From: Aeromonas popoffii
GTDB taxonomy: Bacteria; Pseudomonadota; Gammaproteobacteria; Enterobacterales; Aeromonadaceae
Assembly (NCBI RefSeq): GCF_000820025.1
Contig: NZ_CDBI01000014.1
Span: forward strand, 186,001-250,000
Length of the DNA stretch: 64,000 bases
Direction: 5' to 3'
The translations under genes and the position numbers were made by a program. Below, piece after piece: positions 44,852 through 53,628 of this stretch (position 1 is its first letter; every line of letters starts with the position of its first letter). The notes beneath the pieces were generated by a model. It did not search any database, was not told the origin of the DNA, and worked only from the letters and a program-made list of their open reading frames with translations.

Positions 44852-44875
44852 CTAAATTAGCTATTACTAATTTAG
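44852..44875. promoter_or_regulatory. Candidate operator upstream of the CoA-disulfide reductase
   Basis: CTAAATTAG-CTATTA-CTAATTTAG: a perfect 9-bp inverted repeat with a 6-bp spacer, between divergent genes and 31 bp from the reductase start. Its AT-rich form resembles sites of ArsR-family repressors, including sulfide/persulfide sensors; the regulator is not in the window. Confidence 0.5.
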
Positions 44876-44954
44876 ATTTCAATGAAATTTTGTTTAGGTC
44901 GATTTTGCAGTATTCTTGCCACCCGCCAGTTGTTCAACAGGATGTTACCAGTTC

Positions 44955-47894
44955 ATGTCGTCTACCGCGCTCAGTCACCTTCCCCCTGCCTGCCAGCCCC
45001 CCCTGTTCTTTCGTCTGGATGTCCGCAGCCAACGGCTGGTCGCCCTGACCGATGTGATGCAAACCCCGCTCTACTGGCTGGATGAGCCGAGAAGCGCCTG
45101 GCCCGCCCAGTTGCCCGATGCCCTGCGTCTACCCATAGAGCAAGCCCTTGCCAGCGGCTTGGGAGGCAAACTGGTACTGCGCTTCGCCGGCCAGCAGTGG
45201 CACATAGCCCTCTCCCACGAGCAGGATGCCTTCTGGCTCATCTGCCTGCAGACCCAGCGCCAGGAGCCCATCGCCGATCTGGCGTTGCAGCTGCCACGGC
45301 TGAGCCAGATGGCCAGCCAGCAGCAGTTTGCCGCCATGCTGGAGGCCCTCAAGGAGAGCCTGGGGGCCGATCGCCTCATTCTTTGGCACTATCAGGCCAA
45401 CGGCTCGCTCGGCAGCGAGCAGCTGACCCCTGTCTTTGCCCTTGGTGCCGAGGGGATCTCGGCCATCCGGGGTGACAGTCGCTACATACGCGCCCTGCGC
45501 ACCCGCAAGTCTTTGAGTTTCTCCGAAGCCGCGCACCAGCCCATGCTGAGCCAGCACTACTATCTGGCCAGTGCGGGGATCAGCTCGCGCCTCGACGGCG
45601 CCCTGCTGGAGCAGGAAAAACTCATCGGCGTACTGAGCCTCGAATACCTCAACGCCACCCCGCTCAGCGAGGAGATGCAGCAGCTGGTGCGTCACAGCGC
45701 CCAATTACTCGGCCACTGGCAGCCGGACCCCGAGCCCCTGCTCACCCCTGTGCTGACCCTGCCGACTGAACTGACCCTGCTGACCGGCATCGCCTATTGT
45801 CGCGCCCTGTTGCACTGGGCCATGACCGCCAGTGGCGCCCGCATCGGCTGGGTCGGTGAGTACCAGCCGCGCGGCCAGGATCTCTGGATCATTCCGCGCT
45901 GCGTGCTGGAGGGGGAGACCTTCTCCGTCCTCAAACCCATACAGATGGATCCGGGCCCCGACCAGGAGCTGTTCCAGCACGGTCAAGCTGTCTATGTGGA
46001 AGACCTGCCCCTGCGCTACCCCCAGGCAGCCCAGCTGCTGGCCCTCAATGCCAGGGCCTATGTCGGCATCCCCCTGCACGGGCCGGGTAGCGTCCCCATG
46101 GGCCAGCTCACCCTGCTGCTCGACGAGCCGCTGGCCGACCCTATGCCACTGCTCGATGCCCTCAACAGTCAGCACGAGCGGGCCGCCATCGAGCTGCAGC
46201 GGCTCGCCGCCGACGATGCCCTGCGCCTGGCGGAAGTGGCCTTCAACACCCACGACGGCCTGCTGGTGATGGATCACCAGGGGATCATCCTCAAGGTCAA
46301 CCGCTCCTTTGGTCGCATCACCGGCTTTAGCGATGATGCGATGATCGGCCAGCATATCATCAAGCTGCGGCCCACCTATTACGGCGATCACCTGAAAGAG
46401 GATGTCAGACGGGCGGTCGATGAGCAGGAGTTCTGGATGGGCGAGGAGCGTTGCCTGCACCAGGATGGTCATCTGTTCCCGGTGCGGCTGATGGTGAGCG
46501 GCGTCAAGGATGAGCACGGTGAGCTCAGCCATTACGTCTGCAGCTTTTACGACATCACCAAAGAGAAAGACGCCGCCCGCCACATAGAGCAGCTCGCCTA
46601 TTACGACGATCTGTGCGGCCTCTACAACAGGCGCAGCCTCAACGACATCATGCAGCGCACCCTGCAGGCACCCAGTGGTCAGTGGGGTGCCCTGTTGCTG
46701 GTGGATCTGGACAACTTCAAATCGATCAACGACTCCCTCGGCCACGCCTGCGGCGATCTGCTGCTGCAAGCCGTGGTAGAGCGGCTCAAGGGGCTACCTC
46801 AGGACAACCTGGTGCTGGCCCGCATTTCAGGAGACGAGTTCGCCCTGCTGTTCACCGCCCTGGGTCAGGGCTATGTCACCGCCAAGATCCTGGCCGAGCA
46901 CTTCGCCCGCGAGCTGATGGGGCTGTTTCGCACCCCGTTCGATATCGAGGATCACAAGCTGCACTGCAGCGCCTCAGTGGGGATCAGCCTCTTCTCCAAC
47001 GAAGATCAGGATCATCTGGTGCTGATGCAGCAGGCCGATACCGCCACTCACATGGCCAAGCGCTCCGGCCAGAGTAACTATGTGTTCTTCAGCGAGGCCA
47101 TGGCCCAGAAAGAGAAGAGCAAGCTGGCCCTCAACAACCAGCTGCGCGATGCCCTGCGCAACCATGAGCTGCAGCTTTACTACCAGCCGCAATACAGGGT
47201 CGACAACGGCAGTTTGTCAGGGATAGAGGCGCTGCTACGCTGGCAGCGCAGCGACGGCACCATGGTACCGCCGGGAGACTTCATCCCCATCGCCGAGGAG
47301 ACCAGCCTCATCCAGGACATAGGCTACTGGGTGATGAAGACCGCCTGCGCCCAGTACAGCTTCTGGCTCAACCGCGGTTTTGCCATTCCTCACCTGTCGG
47401 TCAACGTCAGCGCCCGCCAGTTCCACACGGCAGGATTTGTGCAGCAGGTGGAGTACATATTGCGCGACACAGGAGTGCCCCCCTCCCGTCTGCTGCTGGA
47501 GGTGACCGAATCCGTGGTGCTGGAGAACCGGCTGGAGAGCATCGCCAGGATGCGGCAACTCAAGGATCTTGGTCTCTTGCTCTCCATCGATGACTTCGGT
47601 ACCGGCTACTCGTCGCTCGCCTACCTGCGGGATCTGCCGGCGGACGAAGTGAAGCTCGACCGAAGCTTCATTCAGACCCTGGTGCACAGCGAACAGGACA
47701 AGGCTATCGTCAAGGCGATCCTGGATCTGGCCAAGGTTTTCCGCTTTACCGTGACCGCCGAAGGGGTGGAGGATGAGGCACAGCTCGCCATCCTCAAAGC
47801 GCTGGGATGCCAGCATTATCAAGGCTTCCTGACCAGTAAGCCACTCACGGTCAGGGCCCTGGAAAGCCTGCTGGGTTCGCCCCTGCCGGGCTAA
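44955..47894 (+). CDS. GAF/PAS-GGDEF-EAL cyclic-di-GMP signalling protein
   Basis: 979-residue cytoplasmic c-di-GMP regulator. N-terminal sensory region with two GAF-like segments (about 90-240 and 265-415), then PAS (about 425-540), GGDEF (about 545-705) and EAL (about 725-970). The GGDEF motif is ARISGDEFALLF (Gly to Ser at the first position), and an RxxD inhibitory site is not obvious. The EAL domain is intact: GIEALLRWQ, VNVSARQF, EVTESVVLEN, IDDFGTGYSSL, KLDRSFI. It is therefore probably an active phosphodiesterase, with diguanylate cyclase activity uncertain. No membrane segment. Start 44955 is the first ATG; a TTG at 44916 is in frame. Confidence 0.9.
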   Translation: MSSTALSHLPPACQPPLFFRLDVRSQRLVALTDVMQTPLYWLDEPRSAWPAQLPDALRLPIEQALASGLGGKLVLRFAGQQWHIALSHEQDAFWLICLQTQRQEPIADLALQLPRLSQMASQQQFAAMLEALKESLGADRLILWHYQANGSLGSEQLTPVFALGAEGISAIRGDSRYIRALRTRKSLSFSEAAHQPMLSQHYYLASAGISSRLDGALLEQEKLIGVLSLEYLNATPLSEEMQQLVRHSAQLLGHWQPDPEPLLTPVLTLPTELTLLTGIAYCRALLHWAMTASGARIGWVGEYQPRGQDLWIIPRCVLEGETFSVLKPIQMDPGPDQELFQHGQAVYVEDLPLRYPQAAQLLALNARAYVGIPLHGPGSVPMGQLTLLLDEPLADPMPLLDALNSQHERAAIELQRLAADDALRLAEVAFNTHDGLLVMDHQGIILKVNRSFGRITGFSDDAMIGQHIIKLRPTYYGDHLKEDVRRAVDEQEFWMGEERCLHQDGHLFPVRLMVSGVKDEHGELSHYVCSFYDITKEKDAARHIEQLAYYDDLCGLYNRRSLNDIMQRTLQAPSGQWGALLLVDLDNFKSINDSLGHACGDLLLQAVVERLKGLPQDNLVLARISGDEFALLFTALGQGYVTAKILAEHFARELMGLFRTPFDIEDHKLHCSASVGISLFSNEDQDHLVLMQQADTATHMAKRSGQSNYVFFSEAMAQKEKSKLALNNQLRDALRNHELQLYYQPQYRVDNGSLSGIEALLRWQRSDGTMVPPGDFIPIAEETSLIQDIGYWVMKTACAQYSFWLNRGFAIPHLSVNVSARQFHTAGFVQQVEYILRDTGVPPSRLLLEVTESVVLENRLESIARMRQLKDLGLLLSIDDFGTGYSSLAYLRDLPADEVKLDRSFIQTLVHSEQDKAIVKAILDLAKVFRFTVTAEGVEDEAQLAILKALGCQHYQGFLTSKPLTVRALESLLGSPLPG

Positions 47895-47959
47895 ACAGGT
47901 AGGATTTATAGGGCTTTATGTAATAAAATAACGACCTGCTCGAATCGTTGGAGTTGTCT

Positions 47960-48766
47960 ATGTCTGTCATTAATCGGATCCCTGCTGTCAACACCAGCGG
48001 TGCGGTCGCTGAAACCAGCGAGTCCGGGATCATTGGCCGGATCCATTCCGTTGAAACCTGCGGCACTGTCGATGGCCCCGGGATACGGTTTATCGTGTTC
48101 ATGCAAGGCTGCCTGATGCGCTGCAAGTACTGCCACAACCGGGACACCTGGGACACCCAGGGTGGCCGTGAAGTGACGGTGCAGGAGTTGATGAGCGACA
48201 TCACCAGCTATCGCCACTTCATGAATGCCTCTGGCGGTGGCGTGACCGCCTCGGGTGGCGAAGCCATGTTGCAACAAAACTTCATCGCCGACCTGTTCGC
48301 CGCCTGCAAAGAGAAAGGCATACACACCTGTCTCGATACCAATGGCTTCGTGCGTCATTACGACGAACAGCTCGACAAGGTGCTCGACAACACGGATCTG
48401 GTGCTGCTCGACATCAAGCAGATCAATGACGAGAAGCACATACCGCTCACCCACGTCAGTAACAAGTACACCCTGGAGTTCGCCCGCTATCTGGCCACCA
48501 AGGGCAAGACCATGTGGATCCGCTACGTGGTGGTGCCGACCTGGTCAGACGATGACGAAAGCGCCGAAGGGCTGGGTCAGTTCATCGCCGAGCTGGGTGA
48601 TTGCGTCGAGAAGGTTGAGCTGCTGCCCTACCACGAGCTGGGCAAGCACAAGTGGGACGTACTGGGTGAGAACTATGATCTGAACGGGATCAAGCCCCCC
48701 AGCAAGGAGACCATGGACCGAGTTCAGGGCATCCTCAGCAAGTATCACAAACACGTCAAATACTGA
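47960..48766 (+). CDS. pflA: Pyruvate formate-lyase activating enzyme
   Basis: Radical-SAM enzyme that puts the glycyl radical on pyruvate formate-lyase under anaerobiosis. 268 residues with the [4Fe-4S] motif [10 protein letters not shown] (CxxxCxxC, about 52-61), the SAM-binding [10 protein letters not shown] (about 94-103) and [20 protein letters not shown] (about 126-145). ATG 47960 follows GGAG at 6 bases. A TTG 12 bases upstream is in frame. pflB, which normally precedes it (focA-pflB-pflA), is absent here; instead the EAL gene lies 65 bp upstream. A terminator follows. Confidence 0.95.
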   Translation: MSVINRIPAVNTSGAVAETSESGIIGRIHSVETCGTVDGPGIRFIVFMQGCLMRCKYCHNRDTWDTQGGREVTVQELMSDITSYRHFMNASGGGVTASGGEAMLQQNFIADLFAACKEKGIHTCLDTNGFVRHYDEQLDKVLDNTDLVLLDIKQINDEKHIPLTHVSNKYTLEFARYLATKGKTMWIRYVVVPTWSDDDESAEGLGQFIAELGDCVEKVELLPYHELGKHKWDVLGENYDLNGIKPPSKETMDRVQGILSKYHKHVKY

Positions 48767-48776
48767 TTGTTAAATC

Positions 48777-48812
48777 AGGGCTGGCAGGGAATACGCCAGC
48801 CCTTGTTATTGT
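48777..48812 (+). terminator. Rho-independent terminator after pflA
   Basis: AGGGCTGGC (48777-48785) pairs with GCCAGCCCT (48795-48803), followed by TGTTATTGTT. Confidence 0.75.
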
Positions 48813-48863
48813 TATCCCTCACCCCTGCTCGCTCAGTACGCCATCACATGACAAGGACATGCC

Positions 48864-49505
48864 ATGAGTGAAGGACAAGCCGCAGCCCTCCTGCTCTGGC
48901 TATTGCTGCTTATATTCAGCCTGCGCGGCCCCCTGCTGCGAACCCTGCTTGCCCAGCCACTCTATCAACACCTCTGCCTGGGTGGCGCCATCGCGCTGGT
49001 CCCACTCTGGCTCTTGCGTGCCGGCCTGCACGAGGGGCTGGAGGTGCACTTTCTCGGCCTCACCAGCCTGACCCTGTTGCTAGGGTGGCGCCTCGCCCTG
49101 CTCGCTCCCTGCCTGACACTGCTGATCCTCGGCTACTTCGATGTCATCGAGCTCGCCGACATCGGCTGGCATGCACTGATCGGCGTCGCTCTGCCCGTGG
49201 CCACCAGCTGGTTGCTGTTTCTGGCCAGCTGGGCCTGGTTGCCCCGCCACCTGTTCGTCTACCTGTTCGTGGTCGCCTTCGGCGGCGGCGCCCTCAGTAT
49301 CTCGGTCAAGGTGGTCGCCAGCGCCCTGCTGATGGACATGAGTGGCACCTATCCGTGGCACACCATCAGTGCAGACTACCTCTCCATCTGGCCACTGCTG
49401 CTCTTCCCCGAAGCCCTGCTCAACGGCATGACAATGACACTGCTCGCCATCTACCGCCCCCACTGGGTCAATACCTTCTTCGAGCGGGAGTACCTGGGGC
49501 GCTGA
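48864..49505 (+). CDS. CbiM-like energy-coupling factor membrane protein
   Basis: 213-residue, very hydrophobic inner-membrane protein with six or seven helices. GLEVHFLGLTSLTLLLGWRL (about 58-77) and FGGGALSISVKVVASALL (about 138-155) resemble the CbiM/ECF permease family, whose members form the substrate channel of cobalt and nickel importers. The N-terminal Met-His metal motif of true CbiM is missing, so the substrate is uncertain. It stands alone without CbiN, CbiQ or CbiO partners. The Leu-rich composition makes similarity weak evidence. Confidence 0.65.
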   Translation: MSEGQAAALLLWLLLLIFSLRGPLLRTLLAQPLYQHLCLGGAIALVPLWLLRAGLHEGLEVHFLGLTSLTLLLGWRLALLAPCLTLLILGYFDVIELADIGWHALIGVALPVATSWLLFLASWAWLPRHLFVYLFVVAFGGGALSISVKVVASALLMDMSGTYPWHTISADYLSIWPLLLFPEALLNGMTMTLLAIYRPHWVNTFFEREYLGR

Positions 49506-49553
49506 CCCCTACGCCATGCTTGTCTGTCCATGACTCACCCCCCATGGGCAGAC

Positions 49554-49580
49554 AAAAAGCCCCTGACGAGCAGGGGCTTG
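49554..49580 (-). terminator. Terminator after the PagL-like gene
   Basis: AAGCCCCTG (49557-49565) and CAGGGGCTT (49571-49579) form a 9-bp stem. On the minus strand it is followed by TTTGTC; it may also act weakly on the plus strand. Confidence 0.7.
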
Positions 49581-49602
49581 GCAACCAGAAGAGACGCAAG
49601 CG

Positions 49603-50127
49603 TTAAAACCGGTAGTCGATATGAAGTGAGTGAGTATCCAGACTTGGGTTGGACTCATACATGTTGGCGTTGGACATGTGCTCATACTGATAGCCAATCA
49701 GCCAGTTGCGGGTGATTGCATAGCCCAGACCAATACCGGTGGCAAACTGGAAGGGGCCGCCGTAATCCTTGAAGCCATTGCCACGATGACCAAATTCATG
49801 ATCCGCCAGCCATAACACCTCGGCCGGGAGCCAGACCACCCAGTTACCCCATAGGCATTCGGCGCGAGCCCCCGTGCCCAGCCTGGCCGCTCGCTCATCC
49901 TCCACCTCCAGCATGCCCCCTCGCACACCGAGACCAAACTGGCAGCCTGAATCCCCCCAGCGCCAGAACATATGATGAAGTTTCACGTCAGCCGTAAAGA
50001 TGTCGAGCTTCTCGCTCTCGGCAGGTGTACCCAATTGCAGTACAACAATATTGTCATTGGCGATTGCCCCTGAACTCGCGACCAACGAAGCCAGCAGTCC
50101 CGAGAGCAAGAGAGTATTAGCGTCCAT
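49603..50127 (-). CDS. PagL-like lipid A 3-O-deacylase
   Basis: 174-residue outer-membrane beta-barrel with an N-terminal signal peptide (about 1-23, LLLSGLLASLVASSGAIAND). The C-terminal end carries the PagL catalytic His-Ser motif in YEHMSNANMYESNPSLD (about 148-164), and the chain ends in aromatic Phe, typical of outer-membrane barrels. PagL removes the 3-position acyl chain from lipid A and lowers its immunostimulatory activity. GGAGGGGAT precedes the ATG. Other barrel families of this size (PagP, OmpW) do not have the HxSN motif. Confidence 0.85.
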   Translation of the reverse strand: MDANTLLLSGLLASLVASSGAIANDNIVVLQLGTPAESEKLDIFTADVKLHHMFWRWGDSGCQFGLGVRGGMLEVEDERAARLGTGARAECLWGNWVVWLPAEVLWLADHEFGHRGNGFKDYGGPFQFATGIGLGYAITRNWLIGYQYEHMSNANMYESNPSLDTHSLHIDYRF

Positions 50128-50552
50128 ATCCCCTCCTACATCCTTGTTATCTATGGTGCCGTCCGAACGGGCACATATGAGGATAGGTCAGCGGGATGGA
50201 CGCTTGTCAACGCGATGGATAAAACTAAAAAAATCATCATTTAAGAATAAATAGTCTAGCAATGCTGAGGTGTTGGCGTTTAATTCAGGTAAACCAACAA
50301 CAATTGGTCATTATTTGACCGCAAGGACCATGGCGGCCACTTATCGCAATCCAACATAAAATACAACAAATACGGATCGCAAAAACAAGATAAAATAACG
50401 ACACTTGTTTGATCCGGCGGCACCTGAATTAATCAGCTTATCGTCACGAACACTCATCAGACCTGTTATATTTTAACCAATAACACCATAAACTATTACA
50501 TAACAACGCCTTACATCTTACAGTTGACATTTTGGTAATTAGCTATCGTGTG

Positions 50553-50581
50553 TTGACTCAATTGCACCTGATAGGTACCAT
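50553..50581 (+). promoter_or_regulatory. Candidate promoter of the kps operon
   Basis: TTGACT (50553-50558), a 17-bp spacer, then TACCAT (50576-50581). Another near-consensus TTGACA lies at 50524 without a matching -10. It gives a leader of about 350 nt before kpsM. Confidence 0.3.
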
Positions 50582-50763
50582 GCGCCACAAATAAAAATAA
50601 GCATGATGAGCGTCACATAATGGCGCTATATGCACGGGTTGGTTGCTTACCTTTGTAAGTTGAATTCTGTTTGCTTTTTAAGCAAGCAGCCCCTCGTTAT
50701 CACCCTCGATTTATTTACCATCATTACAACTCGCTTTTTGGTCCGGGAATATGTCATTGCCGT

Positions 50764-50775
50764 GCGGTAGCCATG
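50764..50775 (+). promoter_or_regulatory. Possible ops (RfaH) element in the kps leader
   Basis: GCGGTAGCCATG contains GCGGTAGC of the ops consensus GGCGGTAGCGTG but has an extra base before the final TG. It lies about 165 bp before the kpsM start, within the predicted leader, as RfaH-dependent capsule operons do. It is a partial match. Confidence 0.35.
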
Positions 50776-50940
50776 CCTAAAAAGCACCCTAGCGCCACAT
50801 GTTGGTAACAAACCAGAAACCAAAAACATTCAACACACACTGATGACTAGCTATTCATCATGAGCGCTCGCCTGTCGCCTAAACGTTTGTGATAGAGTCG
50901 CCCCTCTTCTTCATCCATATGCCGATATAAAGATTAAAAT

Positions 50941-51741
50941 TTGAACACCCCAATTCTATCAAATCAGCGTCGGGCCTCATGGGCGGTGCTCAAGGATGTG
51001 ACCTTCGGCTTGCTGATGCGGGAGCTCAAGACCCGTTTTGGCAACTACCGCATGGGATATTCCTGGGCTGTGCTGGATCCCTTACTTACCATTACGTTGT
51101 TCTGCTTCGTATTCGGGATGCGGCAACGCAATGGCTTTGGCGGGGTCGAAGCGCCCGTTTTTGTTGCTGCTGGCTACCTTCCTTTTCTGATGTTTCAAAA
51201 CATGGCCAGCCAGCTGCAGTCCGCAGTTAGTGCTAACAAAGGGCTGTTCTGCTATCGGCAGGTAACTCCCTTTGCCACCCTGTTCTCTCGTTTCTTGCTG
51301 GAAACTCTGATCGGCGTGCTGGTGGCCTTTGTACTGATCCTGGGGCTGATGTGGTTCGGTTTCGATGCCATGCCAACAGATCCATTGGCCGTACTGACAG
51401 GATATGGCCTGCTGATGCTCTTCTCTTTTGCGCTGGGAACCTTGTTCTGTATCGCCACCTCCCTCTCTGAGGAGGCGCGCAAGCTGATACCCATTCTGAT
51501 GCGCCCCATGATGTGGATCTCGGCGGTCTTCTTCCCGCTGGCGGCCGTGCCACAAAATTTCCAGCATCTGCTGCTGTGGAACCCAGTGGTGCACGCGCTT
51601 GAACTTATCCGCTCGGGCTGGATTGCCGGTTTTCAGACACAGGGGGGCAATTGGTCGTATCTGGCGGGCATCACCCTGGTGCTGCTGACCTTTGCGATGA
51701 GTGCCTATCGCCTCAGCCATCGACGACTCATAGCAAGCTGA
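50941..51741 (+). CDS. kpsM: Capsule ABC-transporter permease KpsM
   Basis: Inner-membrane half of the ABC exporter for group 2 capsular polysaccharide. 266 residues: LLMRELKTRFGNYRMGYSWA (about 24-43) is the ABC2_membrane entry motif, and six helices follow, with PMMWISAVFFPLAAVP (about 197-212) and WNPVVHALELIRSGWI (about 219-234). The frame has no ATG before residue 26; the family position favours TTG at 50941 as start, with weak ribosome-binding support. First gene of kpsMTED. Confidence 0.92.
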   Translation: MNTPILSNQRRASWAVLKDVTFGLLMRELKTRFGNYRMGYSWAVLDPLLTITLFCFVFGMRQRNGFGGVEAPVFVAAGYLPFLMFQNMASQLQSAVSANKGLFCYRQVTPFATLFSRFLLETLIGVLVAFVLILGLMWFGFDAMPTDPLAVLTGYGLLMLFSFALGTLFCIATSLSEEARKLIPILMRPMMWISAVFFPLAAVPQNFQHLLLWNPVVHALELIRSGWIAGFQTQGGNWSYLAGITLVLLTFAMSAYRLSHRRLIAS

Positions 51742-51745
51742 CAAC

Positions 51746-52396
51746 ATGATCACTCTGGATAACGTCTCAAAATATTACCCGACCAAGTTTGGCCGCCATT
51801 ACGTGTTAAGAAATGTGAGCTTTACCCTGCCGGGGGATCGCAATATTGGCATTTTGGGGGCAAACGGCGCGGGCAAGTCGACTCTGCTGCGCCTGCTGGG
51901 CGGCATGGACATGCCCAACAAGGGCAAGGTGATCCGCCACAGCCGGGTCTCCTGGCCACTGGCCCTGAGCGGCGGCTTTCAGGGCAGCATGACGGGGCGT
52001 GAAAATACCCGCTTCGTCTGCCGCATTCATGGGGTACACGACACGGCCGAGGTCGAAGAGTGGGTAAAAGCATTCTCTGAGATTGGCCAGCACTATGAGT
52101 TGCCCATCAAGGGGTATTCGAGCGGGATGAAATCCAAATTCTCCTTTGCCGTCAGCATGGCCTTTGATTTTGATATCTATCTGACCGACGAGATCACCTC
52201 GGTGGGGGATGCCAGATTCAGACAGAAATGCATCGATGTCTTCACCCAAAAACGGGAAACCGCCAGCCTTATCATGGTCTCTCACGACATGAAAACCCTG
52301 CGCCAACAGTGCGACATGGGCATAGTGCTGCAAAACGGGCAGTTGACCCTGCATGACGACATCGAAAAAGCCATCGCCATCTATCAAACGCTCTGA
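51746..52396 (+). CDS. kpsT: Capsule ABC-transporter ATPase KpsT
   Basis: ATPase partner of KpsM at the inner face of the membrane. 216 residues with Walker A GANGAGKST (about 38-46), the ABC signature YSSGMKSKFSF (about 127-137), and Walker B IYLTDEITSVGD (about 145-156). The length is that of group 2 KpsT. It starts 4 bp after kpsM. Confidence 0.94.
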   Translation: MITLDNVSKYYPTKFGRHYVLRNVSFTLPGDRNIGILGANGAGKSTLLRLLGGMDMPNKGKVIRHSRVSWPLALSGGFQGSMTGRENTRFVCRIHGVHDTAEVEEWVKAFSEIGQHYELPIKGYSSGMKSKFSFAVSMAFDFDIYLTDEITSVGDARFRQKCIDVFTQKRETASLIMVSHDMKTLRQQCDMGIVLQNGQLTLHDDIEKAIAIYQTL

Positions 52397-52427
52397 TGTT
52401 TTCTTTTAAGTCTTTCCACGGATATTT

Positions 52428-53621
52428 ATGACCAAAGCCAATTTGACCGCCCTGCTTGAGCGCAAGCTGCGTAAATTCAAGCGCGACCCCAAGCTGTTTC
52501 TTATCGATTCCAAGGGCTATCGGGTTGCCCATCAATCATGGAAAAAAGCCATCAAACTTGGCAGTTTTCTGTGGATCCTAGCGTGCTTCATGCTAGCAAC
52601 CTTCTATTACAGTTTTATGGCAAGCGATCGCTATGTCAGTCAGGCGAGCCTAATCATCAAGCAGGCCGATCAACTCAAGATGCTGCCGGATGCCCTCTCC
52701 ATGCTGGGGCTGGGGGGCAGCAATCATCAGGATGTGCTGGTGATCCAGGACTACCTCAAATCCTGGGATATGCTCAACACCCTGGATAACGCACTGCAAC
52801 TGAAAAAACACTTTCAAAGCGACAGTGCCGATATGTTCTCGCGCCTGCCGGCAGATGCCACCCGCGAAGAGTTTCTGGCATTTTATCGGGATCACCTCAC
52901 CGTCAGCCTGGATGAACTCTCCGGGGTATTGACCGTCAGCCTGCAAGCCTTCGAGCCTGATTATGCCAAACAGGTTGTTAGCCTGATGCTCAAAGAGAGC
53001 GAAGGCTTTATCAACCGGTTGAGCCGTCAGGTGGCGATGGAGCAACTCAAATTCGTGGAAACAGAAGTGGCCCGCTCACACGAGCGGCTGTTGGGAGAGC
53101 AGGCAAAGATGCTGGCCTTCCAGAACCAGCACCAGCTGATGAGCCCCGAGGCCACCAGTACCGCCATGATGGGGGTGGTGTCTGAGCTTGAAGCGGAACT
53201 GGTGCGCCAGGATGCCGAACTCAAGCGACTGCAAATCTACATGAACCCCAATGCCCCTGACGTGGTCGCGGTCAAAGACAGGGTCGATGCCCTCACCCGC
53301 CAGCTGGCACAAGAGAAGAAGCGCCTGACCGGCAGCGAGAAGCAATCCCTCAACGAGGTCAATGCCGACTATCAGGCGGTACAGGTACAAACCCAGCTGG
53401 CGGCCGATGTCTACAAGACAGGTCTGGTCAGCATGGAGCAGGCCCGCGTCGAGGCCTATCGCAAACTGAAGCACTTGCTGGTGGTGAGCCAACCCACTCA
53501 GGCCGAAGAGGCCGAATATCCCCGTCGTCTCTACAATCTGGCCACCATTGGCGTTCTGCTTTGCCTTTTCTACGGTCTGATCGTGATGGGTCTTGCCACC
53601 TTGCGCGAACATCAGGACTGA
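52428..53621 (+). CDS. kpsE: Capsule export inner-membrane protein KpsE
   Basis: PCP-3-type periplasmic adaptor joining the KpsMT exporter with the KpsD channel. 397 residues: an N-terminal TM (about 40-62, GSFLWILACFMLATFYYSFM), a periplasmic coiled-coil region (about 180-340) and a C-terminal TM (about 370-390, LATIGVLLCLFYGLIVMGLA). Its stop is followed 7 bp later by kpsD. Confidence 0.92.
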   Translation: MTKANLTALLERKLRKFKRDPKLFLIDSKGYRVAHQSWKKAIKLGSFLWILACFMLATFYYSFMASDRYVSQASLIIKQADQLKMLPDALSMLGLGGSNHQDVLVIQDYLKSWDMLNTLDNALQLKKHFQSDSADMFSRLPADATREEFLAFYRDHLTVSLDELSGVLTVSLQAFEPDYAKQVVSLMLKESEGFINRLSRQVAMEQLKFVETEVARSHERLLGEQAKMLAFQNQHQLMSPEATSTAMMGVVSELEAELVRQDAELKRLQIYMNPNAPDVVAVKDRVDALTRQLAQEKKRLTGSEKQSLNEVNADYQAVQVQTQLAADVYKTGLVSMEQARVEAYRKLKHLLVVSQPTQAEEAEYPRRLYNLATIGVLLCLFYGLIVMGLATLREHQD

Positions 53622-53628
53622 CAGGAGT

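Larger units (their letters stand above)
50128..50940. other. Long AT-rich region upstream of the capsule operon
   Basis: 813 bp without a convincing gene. It contains the PagL promoter side, a sigma-70-like promoter at 50553-50581, a possible ops/RfaH element at 50764-50775 and the leader of kpsM. The AT-rich composition contrasts with both neighbours. No JUMPstart 39-mer is recognisable as a whole. Confidence 0.5.

Noticed and set aside
50647-50829. 60-codon minus-strand frame upstream of kpsM
   Set aside because: No ribosome-binding site or domain; lies in AT-rich leader DNA.
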